This document shows positions 11,901 to 23,900 of a stretch of DNA of 64,000 bases, one piece after another. Below the pieces are notes generated by a model. It had not been told where the DNA came from. It did not search any database and was given only the letters and a program-made list of their open reading frames with translations. The stretch comes from Limnephilus marmoratus (Eukaryota > Arthropoda > Insecta > Trichoptera > Limnephilidae). The stretch covers positions 12,677,679 to 12,741,678 of the forward strand of contig OU862933.1 in the NCBI GenBank assembly GCA_917880885.1, read 5' to 3'. Positions within the stretch are counted from its first letter, which is position 1. Every line of letters starts with the position of its first letter. The translations under genes were made by a program, and so were the position numbers.

Positions 11901-14900
11901 ATTAAAAAACGCAGAAATTTAATTAAAATGTCAAAGTACTCTAAAATAGGTTCAGTGTTGCCACTAAAAAGTCATTTTGGTTTTCCCACAATAATGGGAG
12001 AATACATAATTTATGGAATAAGTTACTATGGAGGTAACCATATTAAAATATTTTGGAAATAATAATAAAAATTGTTTTAATCTTCCTACAAAATAGTTCA
12101 TTAAAACTTATTACTAAATAATAATCTAGTACCTAATTATATTTCTTTAATTTTTATTTATTTATTTGCTTCTTTACATGGTACCTAGGTTTAAGGGAAC
12201 GTACCCATACTACGTGACCAATTTTTTGCAATTTTTAACCCCCCCCCCCCCCCCGGTGACCAAAATCCTAAGCAAACCGCCGCTCATTTGTACCAAGCGT
12301 GACATTATGAAGACCCCCTCCCCCCCGAAGAGGTCACGTAGTATGGGTACGTTCCCTAATGTTCACAATTCAGTTTGTAAACTCACTAGGTCAAGCCTGC
12401 GTTGAGGTTAACAACTCTACAATTTAATAAAAGAACACAAAAATAATAGTTATTGAAGAATAATATTGTGGCATGTGATTAATTATGTCGTCGTATTATT
12501 GACAAATAAATTTGGTTGTTTTTGGAAATTCTGATATTTTTTTATCGATGTTTTCCAAAATTTGGGTTTTTATTTTTTCTAATTTTAAATCCATGTAAGA
12601 AGTAAATTTTGAAAAAACATCCTCTTCTGTGATAATGTCTTCAGGTAGTGTATTCATTTTATTTTTGGACCTTGTGGTTGTTTGCAGATTTTCTTGCAGT
12701 TGGGAGCCGGTTTTTTGCTCGAACCGCCCTAGCTGTAGATTGTTTTTCGGCAGAACTAGTATAATGCGCAAGCGCGGTTAGAGACAGTGACGCAGCAGCT
12801 GTATGGTCAGTGTAAAAAAGATGGCGATGATGTTAGCCAATCACAAGGGCTCCAACTACCTTCAATTATATTTCAATTTCACTTGTCACTATTTTGCGAT
12901 ATTAATGTTTCGAAATTTACTTGAATTATCCAAAATATACAAAAAATTATATCACCATTAGTGTAGTGAATACTAGAGAGAAATCGCAAGTGTTTCGGAT
13001 TTTGTTTTGTTTACTTAATATACACAATTATGTGAAGTTTCTTACGGATCACTTTCACTGTTATTATTCTTGTATTTTTGATTTGGTAGGTAGATAGGTA
13101 GTGATTTATACTGATAATAATTTTGCAGGGTACCATAAAGATGCAGCACGCCATGAGAAGTGGGTGGAAATAATTCGATTGCTGAGAAAAGAACTTTGAA
13201 AACACTTTTGAAACACTTTCCGTTTGAGAATTATATACTGTTGGTTCAATAAAAATATTGTAACAAAAAATGTCATAATTATTTAATTAGTTATGTTTTC
13301 TTTTAGTCATATAATAAAACACGTATTAAAAATAATTTTAATAATTTTATGTTATTACAAACTAACGTTAAAAAAAACTCTATTTTATGACTCCAGATAC
13401 TAATATCTACAGCCTGTATGTCTGACGAATATCTACAGCTCATATGTTGAACTAATATCTACGAACTTCAGAGTGTTGATTAATATCTACAGAGCTTAGG
13501 TTGAACTAATATCTACAGAGCATAGGTTGGACTAATCAGCTAAATGTGTCCAATAGTCCGATATTAGGGATTTTTACATACATACTTTCATAAATTAAGT
13601 TTTTTAAACTGCATACGCAATATTACGTTATTCCAATATGCTATACACAATTGCAAATCCAACCTCTGCCAGTGCTGTAGATATTCGTCAACACTTTGGT
13701 TCTCATAGATAATAATCAACAGTTTGAGCTGTAGATATTCGTCAACACTTTGATTCTCATAGATATTAGTTCGATTTTTTCAGTTTTTGGAATTCCTGTA
13801 GATATTAGTAGACGCCTCCTATTTTATTATGTATGTTGGGTAAAATTTCAAATTGTAGGCAACACCAAACCGCAATCGCAGGTTTGTGCTTCTATCTTTG
13901 TCTAATCCGGTCTAATCCTAGCGGGGCGGTATAGTTCTCGTGACTTGTGCAAGTGAGACAAATATATGTTTACTTTTAAATGTTTAGTGGTTTCAAAGCT
14001 ACGTCTCGTGGTTGTAGAATGGTTACGCTTTTTTTGACGCGCGGTAATGAAGTTTGCTTCTCTATTTATATACCTCAATGGAATAAAGTTATTAAAAAAC
14101 TCTTCAACTACAACCCAGACACTCCCACAAAAAAACTATACCAGGAAATGAACCTTTTGAAAATCAGAACATTGTACAAATATAACATATGTCTTTTAAT
14201 CTACAAAATACAAAATGGACTTATACACACAAACACAACATTTATAAAAACATCACAAGTACACGAACATTATACTAGACAACACAATAAATTGTACACA
14301 AATACTGTCAAGACTGAAAGTGGCAAGAGAAGTATTGGTCACGAGGGAGTTCACATATATAATCTCCTTCCAGATAACCTAAAAACGGAAAATAATATAA
14401 AAACCTTTAAAAAAAACTATTTAAACTTAAAATGTTGGAACAAAATTAAAAATATTACTTCTTATTACTGTACTGTATATGCTCTGTATTTAAGTTAAGG
14501 AAGCGAAATATCATGTTTCTTTTAACTTAACAATCAAAAATAAATAAAAAAAAAAAATAATAATAAAAACATTCATAATATTATTCATTGCACTGGCAAT
14601 TTCCAGCATAAGCGCCACGAGCGGCCGGTTGATTAACTAACCATTCTGACATCTGAAGGCCCCAGTCTGCCCCAGTCCACGTTGGCCCAACGCGCTCGGC
14701 CAACGCGTTGGGCCAACGTGTACAGGGCCACTTTGTGTGTATTTGGCGTTTGCGGCCAACGCTCGCCGACGAGCCGATGGGTGTCGCTGTCGGTTTTTCG
14801 TGCACAAATCAAAGGAATTTGTCGCAAGCCGCAAACAGCGTTTACACGTATCCATACTCTAAAGGCCCCAGTACACGTTGGGCCAACGCGCTCGGCCAAC

Positions 14901-17900
14901 GCGTTGGCCAGATTTTTGTGGTTACCGTTCACACGTTGGCGTGTCTCATTCTGCGTCGATCGCTAGACGGAGAAGGACGTCAGCGGAGCCGCCGCAATAT
15001 ACTTTTACAGCGCGATGCGATGTATTCTGTATGTAGCCATTAATGACTCTTTTTTTAAAATTCAGTTAGTGGAATATTCATATTATCTGCTATTCTACTC
15101 CAAGCATCATTACACTGATTTTTTTTTTGTAGGTATACTTACAGATTACCACATAGAACAGTCCAATAATATTTCAAGAGGTTTAAATAACCCATCAATA
15201 TTGATATGAATTATCATTATGTGTCCGACTTAAACCATTTTCCTTCCCAGAACTCTCCTCTCCTTCCTTTCCTTAAAAAACCCTCCACACAGCATCCCCA
15301 AAGATGGCATAGGACCTGGGGGAAATTATTTTCCTCAGGGCCTCCTGTGTTAAGCTCATGTAAAAAAGAACAGTCCAATAATATTTCAGGAGGTTTAAAT
15401 AACCCATCAATATTGATATGAATTATTATTTTGAATATTGATATTTTTGAAATCGATCCAGTAGTTTTGAGTTTATTCGTTACAAACTACAAAAATACAA
15501 ATCATTCCTCATTATTATATTAGTGTGATTATCATTACTCTGAAATCACAACAAAATATGTTTTACTATTGTGATAATAATCAATTAGCCTAAACATTTC
15601 ATCAATACTCCAAGACGCCATGTTCGTGAAACGATCGTTGGAACAATTAAGCGCGACAAACAGCGTCCGCTCCGGCCGACGCGTATTTATGAACTGAGCC
15701 ATGAACTGAGCGCTCGGCCAACGTCTGAACGCTGTTTGTGGCTTGCGACAAATTCCTTTGATTTGTGCACGAAAAACCGACACCCATCGGCTCGTCGGCG
15801 AGCGTTGGCCGCAAGCGCCAAAAACACACAAAATAGCCCTGTACACGTTGGCCCAGCGCTTTGGCCGAGCGCGTTGGCCCAACGTGTACTGGGGCCTTTA
15901 GGTTTACACGTTGGCCGAGCGCTCGTTCATAATTGTTACTAGGGCCGGAGCGGACGTTGTTTGTCGCGCTTAATTGTTCCAACGATTGCTTCACGAACAT
16001 GCGTCATGGAGTAATGAGGAAATATTTAGGCTAATTGATTATTATCACAATTAATATATTTTAAATAATACGTGTTTAGTTGCGATTTCAGAGTAATGAT
16101 AATCACACTAATGAGGAATGATTTGTATTTTTGTAGTTTGTAACGAATAAACTCAAAAACTACTGGACCTATTTCAAAAATATCAATATTCATAATAATA
16201 ATTCATATCAATATTGATGGGTTATTTAAACCTCTTGAAATATTATTGGACTGTTCTTTTTTTTACATGAGCTCCACACAGGAGGCCCTGAAGAAAATAA
16301 TTTCCCCCAGGGCCTATGTCATCTTTGGGGATGCTGTGTGGAGGGTTTTTTAAGGAAAGGAAGGAGAGGAGAGTTCTGGGAAAGAGGTGGGTAAGAATCT
16401 GGGGTTCAGTGTGTCCTGGTCATCAAACCTAGGGTGATCTACGCCAGGTGTATTGGTTATCCAATAAAGGCACCCATTCCCGCCTCCCAAATTGAGTTAA
16501 TGTGCTTTGTTATTTTTTATAAATTTTGTTTGTTTTGTAGAAGTAAAATAAATAAATATTATTTTTTCACATACTTCGATTACTTTATTTATTTATTTAA
16601 CACGTGTTAACTGTCCAAATAAGCGTAAAAAATAAGCCGAGAGAGCAAGCCAATTTGCTCGACACTTGCTTTTTGCTTTTGTGATCTCCGGCCGGATTGT
16701 TCGTTCCTCATCGTTCATTCTTTCTTAACTGCTTTTATTACGATCTCGTGTAACAAAAAACCTTCTGAATTTAGAGTCAAGTATCACGGCAATCAAAGTC
16801 AATAAATTTGAGTGTATCTTTCAAGAAATAACAGAGTATTATTCATCCCGTGATCCCTACGGTTTATGTCAATCCCAGTAAAGCTTCGACTGAGGTAATT
16901 CATTATTCACAACACAACCGGTGGCAGATTCATTATCCACAATTGGTGGCAAATACCACAATGTTAAAAATAAAAATAAAAATGGATTGAATTTATCCAA
17001 GACACTATTAAGATAGCATTTAGTTCGGGTTTGAATCATACATGTTTCTTTATCTGTTTTATTCCTAAACATATCTGTTTTTCTATAAACATATGAAATC
17101 GCTGTATTTTTATGTCTTTTGTGCTTTTTCATCTAATTTTATTTTTATTATTTCTGTATCTGTTTAAAAATCGTCTGTCATGAATTAATTGGGGAGGAAT
17201 GCAGATCCTGCCAATGTTTGTTTTTTGCCAAAAACCATGTTTTTATTGCGTTCTAAGTTGGGCACTTTAATTTGGAAGGTGAAAAAAAGTGCGGAAAGCA
17301 ATAGAATTTTTTTTTTTCAACGATTTTTGAACTGTTTTTCATTTTGCTCACTGCCATTTTGTCACTGATATGTTGGTATCCCTGACCTGATACAAACAAC
17401 AGCTAGATACGATTGTAACCGACTTCGTGGGATACATGACGAGACGCGTAATTATGAAATTTTTTCGGGCATTTTTCTATGTTATCTTTTCTTTAAAAAA
17501 CAGCCTACGTTTTTAAATGGTTTGTCTGGCAAAGCAGGGTTTGTCTAGCGGGATTGTGTATGTTATCTTTACTAAAAAACATCCCAGGTTTTGAATGGTT
17601 TGTTTGGCAAAGCAGGGTTTGTATCTACCTCTTGTTTGTATCAGGGATACCAACATAACAGTGACGCAATACGCAATGGCCGCCGGGCTGTCATAGTTAC
17701 ATTTTCTCAACACTTTGAACGGCTATATCTCCCTCAATTTTGCCGTGCGCGCCTTAATTTCTCATCTAGAAAGTGCCTTTTTATTAAATTTCCAGACATT
17801 GGCAGGATCCGCATTTCACCCATTAATTGTACTACCAAACATAAGCCCTTTGGGCGTTAAATAAATAAATAAATTCATAAATATAGCAGCCAATAAATAT

Positions 17901-20900
17901 ATAGGTACGTTAAGAGAATGAAGATAATGTTGGTAGTTCTTAGGGAACGTACCCATACTACGTGACCAACTTTTTGCAATTTTTAACCCCCCCCCCCGTT
18001 GACCAAAAACCTATGGCCGCCGCCGCTCATTTGTACTAAGCGTTACATTTTGAAGACCCCCCCCCCTCCCCCCTCCCCCCCACCTTCCTTCCCCCCCCCC
18101 CCCCCCCTTCCCCCCCATCCCCCTCCCCCCCCGAACAGGTCACGTAGTATGGGTACGTTCCCTTAGTGGAAGTATATACAGTTAAAAATGACCGAATCGG
18201 ATAGGGACACAATAGCTCAGTTGGTAGAACTCCGGCCCGGCAAGGCGTAGGTTCTGGGTTCTTGTCCTAGATGTGACTGTATCTTTTTCCGATTCTTCTG
18301 TTTTCAGATTTTCGATTGAGTTGTTAAAAACGGTAGTTGTAGGTAAATTTTTAACATTAAGTTTAGTCAAAAATTATTGATAATATATGCTCATATAATG
18401 TCAGATCGAATTTATTTGAAAGTAACTGAGCCGATCATTATGTGTATTCAACACGGACATATGAATATATCTGGACCTGCCCTAAGTGATAAAAACGTAT
18501 TATTTCCCCCTCCCCATGGAGCCGGCTAGAGCTCCGCCTTGGACCCAGCTCGCTCCATGGGGAGGGGAGAGAACCTCGCTTGAATCTAAAATATGTGACG
18601 TCATCATTCTTGTCCTGAACAGCGCGGAAGTAACATCCATACATTTTTCGAAATAACAAGCCAAAAACGGTAGCTTGTGCTATACATTTTACCCACATAT
18701 TATATGGACCTAGCGAATGTGGCGGTTCTCCAGTGTGCTCGTCGCTGGTTACAGGGGTTAGTAAATTATGAAACATTTGTAAAAGTGTCTTAACTAAACA
18801 CGGAAACAAAATATGGAATAAATGCTATGTGAATTGGGGCGAATCTTTTCGGGGCGAGCATTTGGCCTTAGCAAATATGTTATTAACGTGGCAAACAATT
18901 CGCGCTCCCATGTAAAAAGGTCTATTCATTCAAAGCAGATTTTGCTTATAAGAACTAAATGGTGATACAGTCGACTCTCGATAACTCGAAACTCGAGGGA
19001 CTCTTAAAATATTACGAATTATTGAGTGTTTGAAATATCAAATGGTTCGAAATTTGTGAGAGTAAATAAATAAAACTTCGAATTCTTAAGTGTTGCTCAA
19101 TTATTATTTATTAACTCCTATTCTATAACAATGACAAAAGTTTACATACATGTAATACATGTAATCATAATGTGAATACACGTTTGAACTTGTCGCAAAA
19201 TTGTATTTGTACTAACGTGTGTGTAACAATCTTTCCGCCTCTTTCTCTCTGCAACTTTGAATTGTCGAATGTTGAACGCCGATGAGTTCGAATTAACTCG
19301 TCGTTTTGTTATATAGCAATGATTTTTTTCGTTTGAATTACCAAGTGTACAAAAGTGTATGGATTTAGTTCGAAATATAAAGAGATTTCGTAGGGAACTC
19401 GTGATAACTTTGAATTATAGAGAGGTTCGAATTATCGCAGGTTTGAATTAACGAGAGTCAACTGTATTATAATGCGAGATGCCTATATACTGTCAGATTG
19501 ATTTTTTAACGAATCACGGTCATTTTTCCTCTTTTCGCCCCCCATAGTTTGGTTTTACCCCTCATCTGCATGTTTTGGTCTATTGAATTCTGATGTATAT
19601 TGTATTCAACTAACAAATTATATTTCCATTCCAAAATTACCTCTGAAAAAGATCAAAGCAGTAACTGTGAACCTCATCCGTCAGTGGTCCAAATGTCTTT
19701 GACCGGAGATAAAAGGTCTGCCTCACAAAAAAGGCAATCTTGTAGAATGTAGGGAGGCGTCTACTAATATCTACAGGAATTCCAAAAACTGTAAAAATCG
19801 AACTAATATCTATGGGAATCAAAGTGTTGACGAATATCTACAGCTCAAACTGTTGATTAATATCTATGAGAACCAAAGTGTTGACGAATATCTACAGTAC
19901 TGTCAGAGGTTGGATTTTCAATTATGATTAGCATATTGGAATAACGTAATATTGCGTATGCAGTTTAAAAAACTTAATTTATGTAAGTATGTATGTAAAA
20001 ATCACTAATATCGGACTATTGGACACATTTAGCTGATTAGTCCAACCTACGCTCTGTAGATATTAGTTCAACCTACGCTCTGTAGATATTAATCAACACT
20101 CTGAAGTTCGTAGATATTAGTTCAACATATGAGCTGTAGATATTCGTCAAACATACGGGCTGTAGATATTAGTATCTGGAGTCGAATGTAGAGAGTATTG
20201 TAGTTGCATTCGGTAGGTAGGTCTTTTATTTTCTGCTTGCCCTCCATATTTTAACGTGTTCCATTTTTAAAGTGTTTGTAAATAAACAAAGGCGAATATG
20301 GTTTGACAAATTATTGGATTATTGAAAAGACAGAGGTGGGCGGAAAGGTGACCAGACAAAAATACCGCACAAGACAAGAAGAAAAATCATTAAAAATGAT
20401 GAAAATATATATATAAAATTAAAACTTGGTAAATATTACGTTAGGTTAGATTTGAAGGCCGGCGTGGTCCAGTGGTAAAGCTCTTGACTAGCACTCCGAA
20501 GGTCGCGGGATTGAATCCCTTCGTGGCAAATAAATTTTATTTGATTAATTTGTGTTATTTCACAATTTATTAATTTTAAATAATATACAGGGTGTTAAGG
20601 GACGTACTTGACTTACTTTAACCAGTGATTCCTGACATTATTTAGAGTAAAAAATGTAAATGAAATTTTGGTCTCCGGTGACTTTTTTGACGACTTTTTT
20701 TTTTCAAATTTTTTTTCTTCAAAATCAAACAAAAAAAAAATTCTTCCGCATGTCGTCACTGGTCACTCAGTCGGGTGTCCAACAAACCCCTTACCCCGCC
20801 TCCAAATGTTCAACAACTACCATTTTTTTATGTTTTTGTAGAAAAAAAAAAAACATCAAAAATGTCACGGGAGACCAAAATTTCATTTACATTTTTTACT

Positions 20901-23900
20901 CCAAATAATGTCAGGAATCACTGGTTAAAGTAAGTCAAGTACGTCCCTTAACACCCTGTATAGTATATTTGCGGCACGTTCCAGAGTGGAAGATACTCTT
21001 AGTATCGCCCTGGTGTAAGACCACCATTCAGAATTGAAACGTTGCCTGAAATGGCGTTAGAGGTGTTTGGTGACCAGATCTGAATAACCAGGTACTTCCC
21101 CACCTTCCTCTTCCCCATCTCCTTCCCTTCCCCATTACCTTCAGCCTCACAACATACCCCAATTGGGGATGCCATAGTCCCACTGGCTCCAGACGGGAGC
21201 AGTTGGGAGTCCCAACTGCTCCCGTCTGTTGGGATTCTTGTGCGGTATTAAATTTCATCTTAAGGGTGTTGAAATGCCACTTTGATGAGTTGTCGTGGAA
21301 CTGGTCCAGAAACAGGGGATTAGTTTATGACTTTTGAAGTGAAAACTTCTTTAGCACCGTTGTGATTTGAAACTCGATGAAACGGAAAAGAGCGACACTA
21401 AAAAGATACAAACTCATACATCTACATCTATAAGAGAATGAGATAGCAATAAAATATTTATTTAATTCCCGAATACGCAATTCCAATATAATAAGATAAA
21501 TCCACGATCCCACGCAAGTCTTCTTTGGTGTAGTGGTATAGAGTGCCTGACGAACCTTTATAGACATTTAGCCGACCAAGGATCGAATCTTAAGAAAACC
21601 AAATTTTTTTTTTGTAAATCAACATCCACTCCAAAATGAACAGGCAAAATAAAACACCAAAGAAAACGACATCTTGCGACTCCGAAGTAGAAAAAACAAA
21701 TACTAATAAGATGACTAGATGTATAGAATAAGGGCACTGGAATTGACGACAAAAATATGGAAAAAAACATCCTTCATAATTATTAAAAAAAGCGCTTCGT
21801 AGTCTCCCCACTCCTGTCTACCTTAATTTTCTGAAGGTTTTACTTCTACGGCGTGTGAATTGCACACCACCACGGACATATGAATATATCTGGACCTGCC
21901 CTAAGTGATAAAAACGTATTATTTCCCCCTCCACATGGCGCCGGCTGTAGCTCCTCCTTGGAACCGGCTCGCTCCATGGGGAGGGGATATAGCCTCGCTT
22001 GAATCTAAAATGTGTGACGTCATCATTCTTGCCGTGAACAGCGAGAAGCTGACATCCATACATTTAACGAAATAACGGCAGCTTGTGGTATACAATATAT
22101 CTAAGTATCAATATGCACATAGCGAATGTGGGCGGTACTCCAATGTGCTCGTCGCTGGTTACAGGGGTAAGTAAATTATGAAACATTTGTAAAAGTGTTT
22201 TAACTAAACACGGCAAGAAAATATTGATATGTGTATTGGCGCGAGTCTTTTTGGGGCGAGCATTTGGCCTTAGCAAATAAGTTTTGAACGTGGCAAGCAA
22301 TTCGCGCTCCCATGTAAAAAGGTCTATTCATTCAAAGCAGATTTTGCTTTTAAGAACTAAATGGTGATATTGTAATGCGAGATGCCTATATACTGTCAGA
22401 TTGATTGTTCAACGAATGACAGTCATCTTTCCCCCCTTTGCTCTCCATAGTTTGGTTTTACCCCTCATCTGTAACTGCTTGTCTATCCATTTGGATGTCT
22501 ATGCACACCACTGATTTTTATTATACATTAGCGATATAAATGTTAACATTAGGACATGATGTAATAAAAATACAAGGATTTTATGACGTAATAAAAATAC
22601 AAGGATTTTGGAAAGTTCTTGAACGACATTATTTCTGGTTTTTATGATTTTTATTACATAAGGAAAAAGGCATGCTGATAGAAGTTTTTGTATTTAAATG
22701 GCACAAATCTGCACAAATTTATAACTTTGGTTCATTTTTATTTAAATGTGTTTTGGATAAGATGTGTTAAAACATTTCTGAATAAATTAAGAATTTTAAA
22801 TAAAACAACGTGAAAACAAAAAAAAATTAAATTCATTTTATTCATTATTTAATGAAGCCAAAGTGAGAAGGTTTTTGTTTCTTCAGACACAAATTTATTG
22901 CATTTTTATTGTAAAATTCATACGCCCACTTCCATTGCAGCCTCTCCTCGCACAGCCTCTGGACTTTGCTTGGTGCGGTCAACTGAACGTCTTAGTCTAA
23001 CCGTGGAATTGTCGCCTGTGTTTTTTTGCGGAAGTCGGTCTTCTGGTATTCTAAGTACGTCTCGGATAGTTGAGCTTCTCTCGAGATCTCATTATGTGAT
23101 TCCTGCCACTCCTCTCAAAAATCTCACTTCGGCAGCTAGTAGGTACGTATAAAAAATAGGCAGGCATAGTTTCAGAAATTAAGCGCGTCACGTAGGTAGG
23201 TTCTTGGGGTAATGTTTGTTCAGGTCTTGATGGCGGGTGCGTCGGTCCACCTTCTGCGTGGCGGGCCGGTTTGGGAGATGCTGGTTGAGGGAGACCCTTT
23301 ACAACCTGTTACTGCTGTCCGGGCCGCTCGGTAGTACAGGGGCCCGACCCTCAGGCTCACGACTGAGGGTGGATTGCATCATCAATGAGTGAAAAAACCC
23401 CGCCGCGCTGCTGTTGTGCCAGTTCGTGACCGGAGGGGACCCAGCAGTAGCGTTTGGGGCGCATTGGGCGACCTTTCCAGCCGGACTCTCCCTGCCCATC
23501 GCCTTGCACCGCGGTGGGTGGGTTGGATTCATTCGTCCGTCACTCCTGGATACTCTGATCCGCAGCATCCTACCCACCCCTCATACCTTTTCCCTCCCAC
23601 ACCTTCCTTCCTCTCATCCAACAATTAAAATCATGACCGTACAACCTAAAATAATTAATGTCATTAAAGCGGTGAGACGTAGGCGTCCCCGGTGCGGGCC
23701 AAAACTGTTGGTGAATTATACCAACATTCGCGGCCTGCACACCAATTTAAACTCTGTCCACCATCAACTTTTTTCTCAACGCCCAAACCTACTTTTCCTG
23801 TCTGAAACGCATATAGCCGAGCCTGGAGACGCCTCCTTTCTGGACTGCCCGGGCTTTACCCTCTTCACCTCTTCACCCGGGCTTCATGCTCGCAGGCAAG

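Noticed and set aside
14581..15043. Several overlapping ORFs reading ALAERVGPT-like repeats
   Set aside because: They translate the CGTTGGCC-word repeat in several frames; no codon bias or domain.
20459..20530. A functional tRNA gene (possible AGC anticodon)
   Set aside because: Stem pairing is incomplete, so it is kept only as a tRNA-like or SINE sequence.
23389..23628. ORFs in the GC-rich leader before the LINE endonuclease
   Set aside because: They overlap in several frames inside a repeat leader that also occurs in the LRS family; not a separate gene.
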